DNA of 64,000 bases from Uranotaenia lowii (taxonomy: Eukaryota; Arthropoda; Insecta; Diptera; Culicidae). This document shows, one piece after another, positions 35,042-44,256 of this stretch (position 1 is the first letter of the stretch; each line of letters starts with the position of its first letter). The notes beneath the pieces are model-generated. The model ran no database searches, had not been told where the DNA came from, and worked only from the letters and a program-made list of their open reading frames with translations. The stretch covers positions 314,379,304-314,443,303 of the forward strand of contig NC_073693.1 of NCBI RefSeq assembly GCF_029784155.1, written 5' to 3'. The translations under genes and the position numbers were made by a program.

Positions 35042-37521
35042 CAGTTTTTTCCAAAGCATTTTCGGTTTTTTTTCCTTTTATAACGGTGAACTGAAGTACT
35101 TTAGCTGAATATCATCTTAAAAACTTATTTAAGTTTAATAATGAGGTTTCCAAAACTATATATTTCTTATAAATCAGTCAGGAAACAAGAGAGATATATA
35201 TTGGTTTTAGTCAGGAGTGTCAAATTGACACTCCAGGGACTGTAACGAGTAAAAATTTCAGGGACGGGTGAAGGTTATAAAGGGTTCATGATCCATAAGT
35301 GTCCTTTTATCATCATTATATCACCGAGGCTACCATTTAATTTATGTAAAATAAAACTAATCTACAAAAGGCTTAATCAAACTGTTTCCAAATTGAATCG
35401 ATTCTATACTGGATGATATTTGAGACGTTCCTAAGCTTTAACATTTTAATTCAATCATCTCCCATTGGAGATGAGTTCCTCATACGATGTTTGAGAACCT
35501 TCTATTCAGCGATACATTCTTACTAAAGGTAAACCCGAGAAACAACGCCCATCAATCAAAATTTTCCCGGTGTCCCATGTAGATATCATTTAATTATGGC
35601 TTCCATGATGATGCAAATTAATTACCGGTTCCACGATGCAAAACCAATTACCCCTTTTGGTATCATTCAATGTTTGCAATTGGCGGCCACGGCAGTAGCA
35701 ATTCGTTGGCTGGCATATTGTTTTCCAGTCAGAGTGTCCAAACAAATCTCGACCTAATTTGTGTACGCAAGTAATTTCAATTGCCACTGCCATGCGCTAA
35801 TGACATTCATGGTCCTCTACACAGCCTTTATTAACCCAGAACGCATCGGTTATTCCGGAACTGTAATTGAAATCGGTAAACCGAAAATTGGCCTCGCCAA
35901 ATCTGACCGCCCCGTGACCCTTTCTCGCTTTGGGCCTCGCTCGAGTGTCATTTCTAACACCCACACACCCCTTTTGATAGTGTTTACAGTTGTAGGGGTT
36001 TGTCAATGACATCGGGAATGATCCTTTAGTGGGCTCCTCCGTAACTTATTCATAAATATGTAGGTCGTTACAAATACCGCAACTAACTAGAATCTTTTCA
36101 TTTTGGAACTGTTTATCGTTTTTCCTGTCCTCATAAGGCAATTCAAATGTCTCAATTTGAAGAATTTTAGCACCAGAAAATGGAATAATTAATTCGAGAG
36201 TTGAACGAATTTGGCACACAAAGTTAAATTTCCGCATATACTTACAAACAAAGTCGAAACATAGATATTCACAGCGCGATTCCATTACTTCCGTAAAATT
36301 ATCCCTCTTAATCGATGAATAATTGCTACCCCGGCAGTGATGCAGCTTCCGCAAATAGTTTGTTCTGCACAGACTATGCTAATGAGTAATTTTAGTGATA
36401 AACCTCAATTGGAGGATGGTAGTTTCAATTTTCAGCAAATAAATAGAGCGCTGAGCCGGGGATTTGCTTCCTACTTATATTTATAGCCCTTCCGGGGTTT
36501 CATATTTGCATTAGCCAGTTGGTAATGCGGATAGTTTAAATGTTTGATTCGAATTCAACCGTGTCGAGTAAATTGTTCGAGTCATTTTTGCCGACCGGTC
36601 ATTTTATGTGATTTATTCAGCTTATTGAGGATACACGGAGAAAAAAGTATATTTTCATCAACAATATTTCGGCTATATTCATTCATATTGATGATTGATA
36701 CTCGACCATCTATTTTTAACAATATTCTCTATGATTGGTTTTATACATTTAAAAATCAATATGATAGGTTTAACTACAATTGTATGATTGATTCAATCAT
36801 AAATATAGTAAATTATTGTATTATGAATTATTTTTTACTCCCCTATTTTGATTTTCATCCTCTCTTTAATAATCAGTTATTTTCTGAGTTACTATCGGTA
36901 ACCGTCAAACAATCTTCATTTGCTTCTAATGAAAACATTGCGCGTAGACGGCGTCGAATTCTTCGACATCTACTCGACTCGCTGACGATCATGCTTCGCC
37001 GCGAACGGTTCATGAAGGAATACGATTTAATTCTTGGAACGCAAGAGATGCCCAAAAACCAAATTTATGCGAATGTTGGCTAATTTTCCCCTCAAGGTGT
37101 GTTCATTAATTTATTAAATATCGGTCTGAGTCTTTTTCACAGGAGTTGATCCCTAGTAGCATTCTTCTGTAAAGGTCTGATTCTGGGCATGAATCAACAG
37201 CATCGTCATCAACTCGCGCCAAATCAACTCGCAAACGAATTCATTCAGTAAGAAAGCGAATGATTGCTGGAGTAAACAATGACTGAAAATCGGAAAGAGA
37301 AAATCAACAAGGAACGCTAGGCAACACTAACAGAACGAAAATTCACAGTACATGGTTCACTAAGACGGCGTTCTTATGTTGTATGTTTTGATTCGTTCGC
37401 GCGTTAATGCTCAACAGCATCGTTACTGTGGTTGCGTCGGTAATGATTGGAAATCAAAGCGAATATCAGTAAGCCAGGTTTAAACATATATTTGATATTT
37501 CTTTGTCCATCAGAACACATC
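35042..37521. other. Probable unique host DNA
   Basis: No recognisable gene. About 35540-36540 has balanced composition and no repeats that I can see. A 179-residue frame at 36544-37083 has no recognisable domain and is AT-biased, so I do not call it. ACACGGAGAAAAAAG at about 36632 resembles a MITE end, but no partner was found. Confidence 0.4.
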
Positions 37522-37643
37522 TAAAGTCTGTTTCACATAGAATCTGGTCGAATCTTTTCATTTACTGCAGCGCCCCTAGTTGTCACATCGCGAATCTATT
37601 GACAGTGTTTTGATCCGGATGGTTGTTTTACTTGGTCGGGATG

Positions 37644-37879
37644 CGACCAGATCGAACTGAACGCCATCAGCAGTTTTTCGAGACACTTTAGTTTAATGTA
37701 CTAATATTTTCAACTTTGGACAAAATCTGTAAAACTTATTAACCAGAATTGATAGTTTTTAATCCAAGGAACACATCCCAGTGGATAAATTTACTTGTTT
37801 TGGTCTCTCAAACGAATGACATGAGTTTCAAAATCTGCAATATTAAATTTTTCTCATGGCGTTCAGTTCGGTCTGGTCG
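37644..37879. repeat. Inverted repeat pair near the transposon's left end
   Basis: CGACCAGATCGAACTGAACG (from 37644) is matched inverted by ATGGCGTTCAGTTCGGTCTG (from 37856), about 24 bp per arm with one mismatch. It could be the TIR pair of a further 236-bp insertion or a subterminal repeat of the DD37E element. The transposase start codon would lie here and is not visible, which fits a disruption. Confidence 0.45.
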
Positions 37880-38449
37880 AAGCCAGGCCACTTAGTGGTG
37901 AAAATTTCATCAAGATTGAAGCAGTCAGTCAAAAGTTATCGACCAATGAACGCGAAAGGCGAGATAAAATTCTGCACACTCACGTAGAGAAACCGACGTG
38001 GTCAGGGGTAAAGATCGCAAAATTCCTGAAATATAAAAAATCGACTGTAAATTCGATGCTGCAACGTTACCGGGAGACCTTTACGGTGGATCGAGCAAAA
38101 CAAACTAGGCGTAAAAGTGGAATATATGACCGGAAGCTGCTAGCAAAGGTAATTCGATCAGTTCACAATAATCCTGGAAACTCCTTGCGTGATTTGGCTA
38201 AAAAGTTCAAGACGAATCACAGTACAGCTCGACGAATTTGTTTGCGAGAAGGCTTGCGGTCGTATCATGCAAGCAAACACCCCAAGAGGACGCGGAAACA
38301 AAGCCTGGTTTCCCAAAACCAGTTCAAGAAAGTTGTACGAGAAATTGTAAGTACAACGGATGCATTATGATGGACGACGAAACTTACGTCAAAATGGATG
38401 TTGGACAAATACCCGGTAACAAATTTTACCTTGCGAAGCGTAAAGGGAA

Positions 38450-38688
38450 CACAGTAAACGAAAATTACCGAGTTCGGTATTTTTTTTACCGAAATCCTAA
38501 CATGTGTAAATCTTTAAACTTTTCGGTAATTTTTTCGGTAAAAAATAAACAAACATCGGTAAATGCAGAGACGATTTACCGATGTTCGTTTGTTTTTTAC
38601 CGAAAAAATTACCGAACAGTTTAACGATTTACACATGTTAGGATTTCGGTAAAAAAATTACCGAACTCGGTAATTTTCGTTTACTGTG
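38450..38688. mobile_element. Palindromic MITE built of TTACCGA/TCGGTAA blocks, inside the transposase
   Basis: A near-perfect palindrome of 239 bp, starting CACAGTAAACGAAAATTACC and ending with its complement. Arms are about 115 bp around a short loop near 38569. TTACCGA/TCGGTAA motifs recur about six times per arm. AA flanks both sides (38448-38449, 38689-38690). Removing the element with one AA restores the transposase frame, so a short AA or GAA duplication is likely. The arms are almost identical, which suggests recent insertion. Confidence 0.88.
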
Positions 38689-39049
38689 AATGTTGCGGGT
38701 AGATTCAAGTTTGTTTTCGCAGATAAATTTGTTCGTAGGTTGATGATTTGGCAAGGGATCTGTAGTTGTGGGAAGAAGACTAAGATTTTCATCAGAGGGG
38801 GCACAATGAATGGAAATGTTTACAAAGAAGAATGTCTCCAGAAGAGGGTTTTGCTAATAATTCGGTCCCACAAAGGTCCGGTGAAGTTCTGGCCGGACCT
38901 GGCAAGCTGCCACTACAGCCGGGATGTCGTTCAGTGGTATAAGGAGAACAACATCGAATTTGTTGAAAAAAGTATCAATCCACCAAACTGTCCGGATTTT
39001 CGTCCCATCGAGAAATATAGGGCAATAGTTAAGGTCAGACTGAAGAAAT

Positions 39050-39062
39050 GTGGCAGAACCAT
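39050..39062 (+). repeat. 13-bp target duplication (one side) of nested SINE
   Basis: GTGGCAGAACCAT, repeated exactly at 39248-39260 on the other side of the SINE. Confidence 0.93.
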
Positions 39063-39247
39063 TTTTTTTTTTGTTTCGATTATAGTCGTTTTACCATCTT
39101 TATGGCATTCGCGACTTTATCAACGTTGCAGTTGGCGGATTGTTATTGAAAAACTTATCCGGTACAACTGTGTTCGATATTTACTCTTGGGCTCGAACTC
39201 GCGGACATCGGCTCAGGAGACAACAGACTTGCCAACTGTCTGCCACA
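39063..39247 (-). mobile_element. tRNA-derived SINE, family A, copy 1 (inside DD37E transposase)
   Basis: Minus-strand copy of the SINE at 62939-63135. It begins near 39247, carries GTTGGCAAGTCTGTTGTCTC, the B box GAGTTCGAGCCC and the conserved body CGCCAACTGCAACGTTGATA, and ends in a poly-A tail (T run at 39063-39072 on the plus strand). Perfect 13-bp duplications flank it. The 5' dozen bases differ from the other copy, so its A box is impaired. Such elements are transcribed by RNA polymerase III and moved by a LINE's enzymes. Confidence 0.93.
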
Positions 39248-39522
39248 GTGGCAGAACCATGAAAAAACCCGCTCAAACGGAAACGTGGTGGAACAAGATG
39301 GCAAATGAGGCTCCCAGCTGTACTGTGCAGAAAGTGATGGGTGGTATCACAAAAAAAGATCGAAAATTCATCCAAAAAAGCTGACGAATGATTTTTATGT
39401 ATTTTATCCTTAAAGTGCAATAAAAACCCTACAAAATGACATTTTTACTTTTGTTGTGCGTTATATCTTTGCGGAGAAATAATCAATTTTATCCGACCAG
39501 ATTCTATGTGAAACAGACTTTA

Positions 39523-40303
39523 ACACATTGCGTGAAAATCGGTTGCACAGATTACGATCTAGGAAACTGCTCACTATTAGTTATTTACGTGGAGTTTACT
39601 AGTCAGGCATTTTTTTTTTGCTTGCCGGAAATGGATTTATTGCATTATATAAGGGGTCTGCATTCAGTTATCCCCAATAACCATAGTCTTTTTTACCATA
39701 TTTAAGAACAAGGGTTCCACTCTGATACTTGGTTTGAACTTGGTGTTGGTTCTAGAGTGGCTCCTTATACTTCTTAACAGTTAGCACGCCTACCCTATTC
39801 AGAAAATATAAAGATTAGGAAACGAACGCGACTTATGCTGTGCGCATAAAATCTCTTAGCCCGTGGGAATCGTTATGCTTAATCATTCGCATAACATTCC
39901 GATGCTAAGCAATAAAAGGGCAGTCAGGAGAAAATACGCCGTTCAGTCCATCGTATAATCGTTCTCGTTTAGTTCGTTCGTTTAGTGTAAATCCTCTTGA
40001 AGAATAAAAGTGAAGAACATTCTTACTCAAGTTTAGTGATTGAATGAAATTCAATGAATTGTAAATCTTCTTGAAGAATAAAGGGAAGAACATTCTAACT
40101 CAAGTTGTAAACCCCTTGAAGAATAGAACAAAACTCAATAGTGTAAAACCCCTCGGAAAATAAAAGTGATAAATAAAACTCTATAATCGAGTTATATTCA
40201 CGGTAAAACATCCGAAAGCCATAGCAGACATCAGCATTTAAGAACATTCCTAACTTAACCGTTTGGTCTTTATGAATGGAATGACTGTTTTGGTTCATTT
40301 TTT
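39523..40303 (+). mobile_element. Candidate solo LTR (weak)
   Basis: About 39715-40290 has promoter-like and leader-like features: ATAAAAGG at 39912-39919, an initiator-like TCAGTC about 30 bp downstream, then a direct repeat of about 46 bp (39987-40033, 40061-40106 and a shorter third copy at 40107-40150) containing CTTGAAGAATAAA. No clean TG...CA ends or target duplication were found. It could instead be a promoter-like fragment of another repeat. No coding sequence is recognised. Confidence 0.35.
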
Positions 40304-40344
40304 TAAGGATTTTTTAACGGCTACCAGTCTCGGATTTTTAAGTT

Positions 40345-40400
40345 AAAACGACTGTTTTTTACTCCAACGTTTCGATCCTTATTGGATCTTCATCAGGGGC
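40345..40400 (-). ncRNA. Hammerhead-ribozyme-like motif in left Penelope arm
   Basis: On the minus strand: CTGATGA (40390-40396), then a perfect 5-bp stem GATCC...GGATC (40384-40388 with 40374-40378), then GAAAC (40369-40373), then a CAGTC downstream (40350-40354). This is the conserved hammerhead core order. Penelope-like elements are known to carry hammerheads in their terminal repeats. Stems I and III are not clear by eye. Confidence 0.6.
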
Positions 40401-40667
40401 TAAAATTTATTGCTAATTTAGTGAAAATCGACTTCGAATTTTTTTGATGCTTACCGATAAAGTGTCTTTTTTTGTTAAGTTTGATTCGGCTTATCTTGAA
40501 CTGCTGTCATTGAGTTTCCGTGTTGGATTATTTGCTATGGAAGAGAACGAAATAAAATGTTATAAATCTCTCACATATAGTGATGGCTTAACAGCACAAA
40601 TAACAAAAAGATTAGGTCCAGATTTTAAACATATTAAAATCGCTAATGATGTGTACAAGATTGAATG

Positions 40668-40672
40668 CAATG
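40668..40672 (+). repeat. 5-bp target duplication (left) of the foldback
   Basis: CAATG, repeated at 42363-42367. Removing the foldback plus one CAATG restores the GIY-YIG reading frame. Confidence 0.8.
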
Positions 40673-42362
40673 CACAGTGGTGCAGAACATCAATCTAGCT
40701 GTACGAAATTAATAGCGCCCAGGGATGAAGAGGTAGACATTTGATGTCTTCAGCAACATTGTTCAGTTTTACAAGAAGCATATTCAAGTATTAAAATTTT
40801 CACCGAGGGGTCCACCGATAGCGAGATAAAAATGCTAACTTTTTTGTTTTTCAAATTAGGGCTTTGATGTCTTCGACAAAGTTGTTCATCTGATCAAAAT
40901 ACATAAGTTTGTTGAATATGTCAAAGTCCTATCACATCACCCTCAGGAATTACAGTCAAAGTAAAAAAAATCTATTGAAAAAACAGTTTTTTGAACCTGT
41001 CACGTTGTAGGTTGGATAAAATTGTTCGCTGTCTTTGAAACAAAGTTGTAACAAGCCACGATCTACATTTGTCTCATACATTATGATGGGTTTAGAAGTT
41101 GCTGAAGCTCTATAGAAAGCATTTAGTGTATTTTATTGGCAATTTTGGAAGGCTCGTCCATCGAAAAGTGCACATTTTCGCAACACCCCCTTTTTTGTGA
41201 TTTTTTTTGATGATAAGTGGAACCATTTCCATTAGAAATTAGTACGGAAATCGGTGGAACTAGTAGAGATTTGAATTGTTGAAAATACGCATTTTATGAA
41301 AAAGTTACCTATTTTACTTATAGAAAAAAACGTTAAAACATTTAATTGATTAATTATATGTTGCAGTTTTCTTTAATATGTTTTGTTTTATTAAAAAGCA
41401 TTTAAATTCTATTCAAATTTATGACTCAACGAAAAGACAAAAGCGAATTGCTTGTAAGATTGGTTACTTGGATACAGTTACTTGGAACCAGTTGAAGCAG
41501 TTATATTGTAATGAGAAAATTCTATTATTCATTTAAATAATATCAAAAACTAATTTAGTGCTCTACAAATTTAACAGATAAGTTCCATTTGTTTTTTTTT
41601 TTTTGGTTTAAATGATTTAAAAAATCAAATTTCAATGTCTTTAATCAAACCAACTATATAAAAGAAAACTGTAACACTTTATTAATCAATTAAATGTCTT
41701 AACGTTTTTTTTCTATAGTAGAATAGGTAACTTTTTCATAAAATGTCGATTTTCAATCATTAAAATCTCTACTAGTTCCACCGATTTCCGCACTAATTTC
41801 TAATGGAAATGGTTCCGCTTATCATCAAAAATAATCACAAAAAAGGGGGTGTTGCGAAAATGTGCACTTTTCGATGGACGAGCCTACCAAAATTACCAAT
41901 AAAATACACTAAATACTTTCTATAGAGCTTCAGCAACTTCTAAACCCATCATAATGTATGAGACAAATGTAGATCGTGGCTTGTTACAACTTTGTTTCAA
42001 AGACAGCGAACAATTTTATCCAACCTACAACGTGACAGGTTCAAAAAACTGTTTTTTCAATAGATTTTTTTTACTTTGACTGTAATTCCTGAGGGTGGTG
42101 TGATAGGACTTTGACATATTCAACAAACTTATGTATTTTGATCAGATGAACAACTTTGTCGAAGACATCAAAGCCCTAATTTGAAAAACAAAAAAGTTAG
42201 CATTTTTATCTCGCTATCGGTGGACCCCTCGGTAAAAATTTTAATACTAGAATATGCTCCTTGTAAAACTGAACAATGCTGCTAAAGACATCAAATGTCT
42301 ACCTCTTCATTCCTGGGCGCTATTAATTTCGTACAGCTAGATTGATGTTCTGCACCACTGTG
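40673..42362. mobile_element. 1.69-kb foldback element inside the GIY-YIG domain
   Basis: Starts CACAGTGGTGCAGAACATCA and ends with its complement. The two arms are about 700 bp each and nearly identical, around a less conserved centre near 41420-41620. Flanked by CAATG on both sides. CAACTTTGTCGAAGAC-type motifs recur within both arms (about 40867, 41037, 41985, 42150). No transposase is present. The near identity of such long arms suggests youth or gene conversion between arms. Confidence 0.9.
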
Positions 42363-43134
42363 CAATGGTAACTCAGACCAAAGCGAAAATTCAATCAGCT
42401 TTGAACGGAAATTTAACGCCTGCTATATTGGATGTACTATAGCAAAACTGAAACAACGGATATCACAACATAGAACATAAACGAATGAGCTAAAACGACT
42501 GTGGGACAGAGGATGCACCGACCAGGATTACGAAATATCAACTTCGAGGCAGCAAACAGCATTTTTGGAACATGAAGCAGCTATGCACCACCTGTTCAAC
42601 ATCGATAAGGCCAAAATCATCTACAGGGGAGACAATCAAAACAAAATCATGATGCTGGAAAGCTGCCACATCAAAACAACGTCATCATCAGTTTACATTT
42701 AAAAGGATTCAGATATTTTACACTCAACATCCACAAACATTTTTCATTGTTCAGAAAAAATCAAAGCAAAACAAAATACTAAGGATCAGAACACAACATC
42801 ACAAACATTAAATTACACCAACACAAATTAGTGAACGCTATCTTCAAAAACACATCGATAATCAAAACAGACCACAGTGCAAAGTTCCGATGCAGAAAAT
42901 TGTAAAACTCCCAATTTTCAATAGACAAACGAATATTCTACAAAAATTCGTCAACAGTAAGTCTCACCAAACTTTATAATACATAAAACAAAAAATTATA
43001 ACCAACATAATCCAACACAGAAACATAATGACAGCAGTTCAAGATAAGCCGAATCAAACTAAACAAGAAAACGACACTTTATCGGTAAGCATCAAAAAAA
43101 TTCAAAGTCGATTTTCACTAAATTAGCAATAAAT

Positions 43135-43200
43135 TTTAGCACCCCATGAAGATCCAATAAGGATCGAAACGTTGGAGTAAAAAACAGTCGATTTAACTTA
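43135..43200 (+). ncRNA. Decayed hammerhead-like motif in right Penelope arm
   Basis: Same layout as the left arm but in sense with the element. The GATCC...GGATC stem, GAAAC and CAGTC are kept. The expected CTGATGA reads CCCATGA, with two core changes that should abolish cleavage. Confidence 0.5.
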
Positions 43201-43259
43201 AAAATCCGAGACTGATATCCGTTAAAAAATCCTTAAAAAATTAACCATTTGGTCAAAAA

Positions 43260-44256
43260 AATCAGAAAAAAATCGACAGTTCATGAGACAGTCGAGAATT
43301 TTCGAGGCGCAAAATGCGTAAAAGGCGAAAATTTGTTCAAAATTATTTTTACCATGTCTTTTTGCATCGTAAATATCTCAAACACACGTTAACTTAAAAT
43401 TTGCAAAAATAGACAAGATAGTCCTTTTCATAACCAACTCAACGCTGCAGTCGAATAAAAAAAATAATTTAAATAAAAACAGTTTTAAATATTTTTTTAT
43501 TTTTTTGATAAATTTTACCTTAATTAAGCATCGCAATGAACTAAAGCAATAATAAAACGACGAAAATTCGACTTTTCTACGAGTAATGCGGATGTTTGCT
43601 TTGAAAAAGGTCTTAAAATATGTGAATTTGTATTGAAAATTCACCAACTTTATTAAATCATTTGGCAAGGAACCCACGAGAACCCACCGACATTTTTTAC
43701 ATGCATTTAGATTATAATCAAAACTGTCACTTCTAGAAAAATGAGGTACGCCAAACTGCTCGCAAGAAAGTTATTGCAATTTGAAAAATGTATAATTTTA
43801 ACCAATTTTTTGCGATTTTGACAGAATAAATCTGCAAAACGAAAAAGTTTTCCCCTATAGTATCTCATTTAAGTCAATTCAAATCGAATACTGTGGAAAT
43901 TTGAGGTATTGTTTAGCTAAACACAAAAATAGGTGAAAAAACCATTTTTTGCAAGTTTTCCTTAAATTATTATTATTGCAAGGTGAGCACACAACATAGA
44001 GCTTAACAATGTTCTACAAAGTTGTAAAAGATATGATGAACAACTTTGTAGAAGAAACCATGCCTCTATCTTGCTTCTGTTAAAAGTTAGATTTTGGCGC
44101 CACCTTGCGGAGAAAAATAACACTAATTCAAATCCATCAATAGATAGCGCAAATATAGTCGAGTAACTTTGTCGAAGACACTGATGAGCTACAATTAAGC
44201 CTCTGGCCTGCAGTCAATTTTGACCGCAAAAGTGTGGTTCCTGGCCCACTGTGCGC
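43260..44256. mobile_element. Possible partial MITE ending in CCCACTGTG
   Basis: The right edge, reverse-complemented, reads CACAGTGGGCCAGGAACCAC, sharing CACAGTGG with the terminus of the foldback at 40673. The AACTTTGTMGAAGA motif occurs at about 44018-44060 and 44166. No left terminus or target duplication was found, so extent and family are uncertain. Confidence 0.4.

Larger units (their letters stand above)
37893..39384 (+). pseudogene. DD37E transposase, interrupted and frameshifted
   Basis: Two N-terminal helix-turn-helix segments are readable: WSGVKIAKFLKYKKSTVNSM (about 38000-38058) and NSLRDLAKKFKTNHSTARRI (about 38180-38240). A frameshift near 38340 leads into MMDDETYVKMD (first Asp near 38376). 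Later come WPDLASCHYS (second Asp codon 38896-38898) and PDFRPIEKY (Glu codon 39010-39012). The Asp and Glu codons are 38 apart, so 37 residues lie between them: DD37E. The reading frame resumes exactly across both insertions (KRKGN to VAGRF at the MITE; KKCGRT to MKKPAQ at the SINE) and ends with a TGA at about 39384. The original start is not identified. Confidence 0.9.
37524..39520 (+). mobile_element. DD37E IS630-Tc1-mariner transposon carrying two nested insertions
   Basis: Flanked by TA (37522-37523 and 39521-39522). The left end reads AAGTCTGTTTCACATAGAAT, followed by CTGGTCGAAT. The right end is its inverted copy, with GACCAGATTCTATGTG leading to CAGACTT, giving TIRs of about 30 bp. 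The 1997-bp total includes a 239-bp palindromic MITE and a 185-bp SINE. The interior encodes a broken transposase whose acidic residues have DD37E spacing. TIRs, TA duplication and transposase together make the assignment firm. Confidence 0.92.
40530..42702 (+). pseudogene. Penelope-like protein C-terminus with GIY-YIG endonuclease (interrupted)
   Basis: The frame reads SLTYSDGLTAQITKRLGPDF, then DVYKIECN up to 40667, the first strand of a GIY-YIG fold. After the foldback and one duplicated CAATG it continues in frame as GNSDQSE...NACYIGCT (Tyr-Ile-Gly at 42424-42432), LKQRISQH (with the conserved Arg), a TAA at 42478-42480, then TNELKRLWDRGCTDQDYEIS and LESCHIK (the conserved Glu), ending at 42702. 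The nuclease makes the nick used for insertion in this family. One stop codon and the insertion inactivate it. Confidence 0.88.
40304..43240 (+). mobile_element. Penelope-like element with inverted terminal arms, split by a foldback element
   Basis: Arms of about 210 bp (40304-40514 and about 43025-43240) are inverted copies: TTTGATTCGGCTTATCTTGA, the hammerhead-like segment and AAATCCGAGACTG. Between them lies the C-terminal part of a Penelope-like protein with a GIY-YIG nuclease, broken by a 1690-bp foldback. The reverse transcriptase domain is missing, so the copy is 5'-truncated and carries an inverted fragment of its own end, an arrangement known for Penelope-like elements. Confidence 0.85.

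Noticed and set aside
36544..37083. 179-residue open frame
   Set aside because: AT-driven composition, no domain or family feature, and no splice or conservation evidence.
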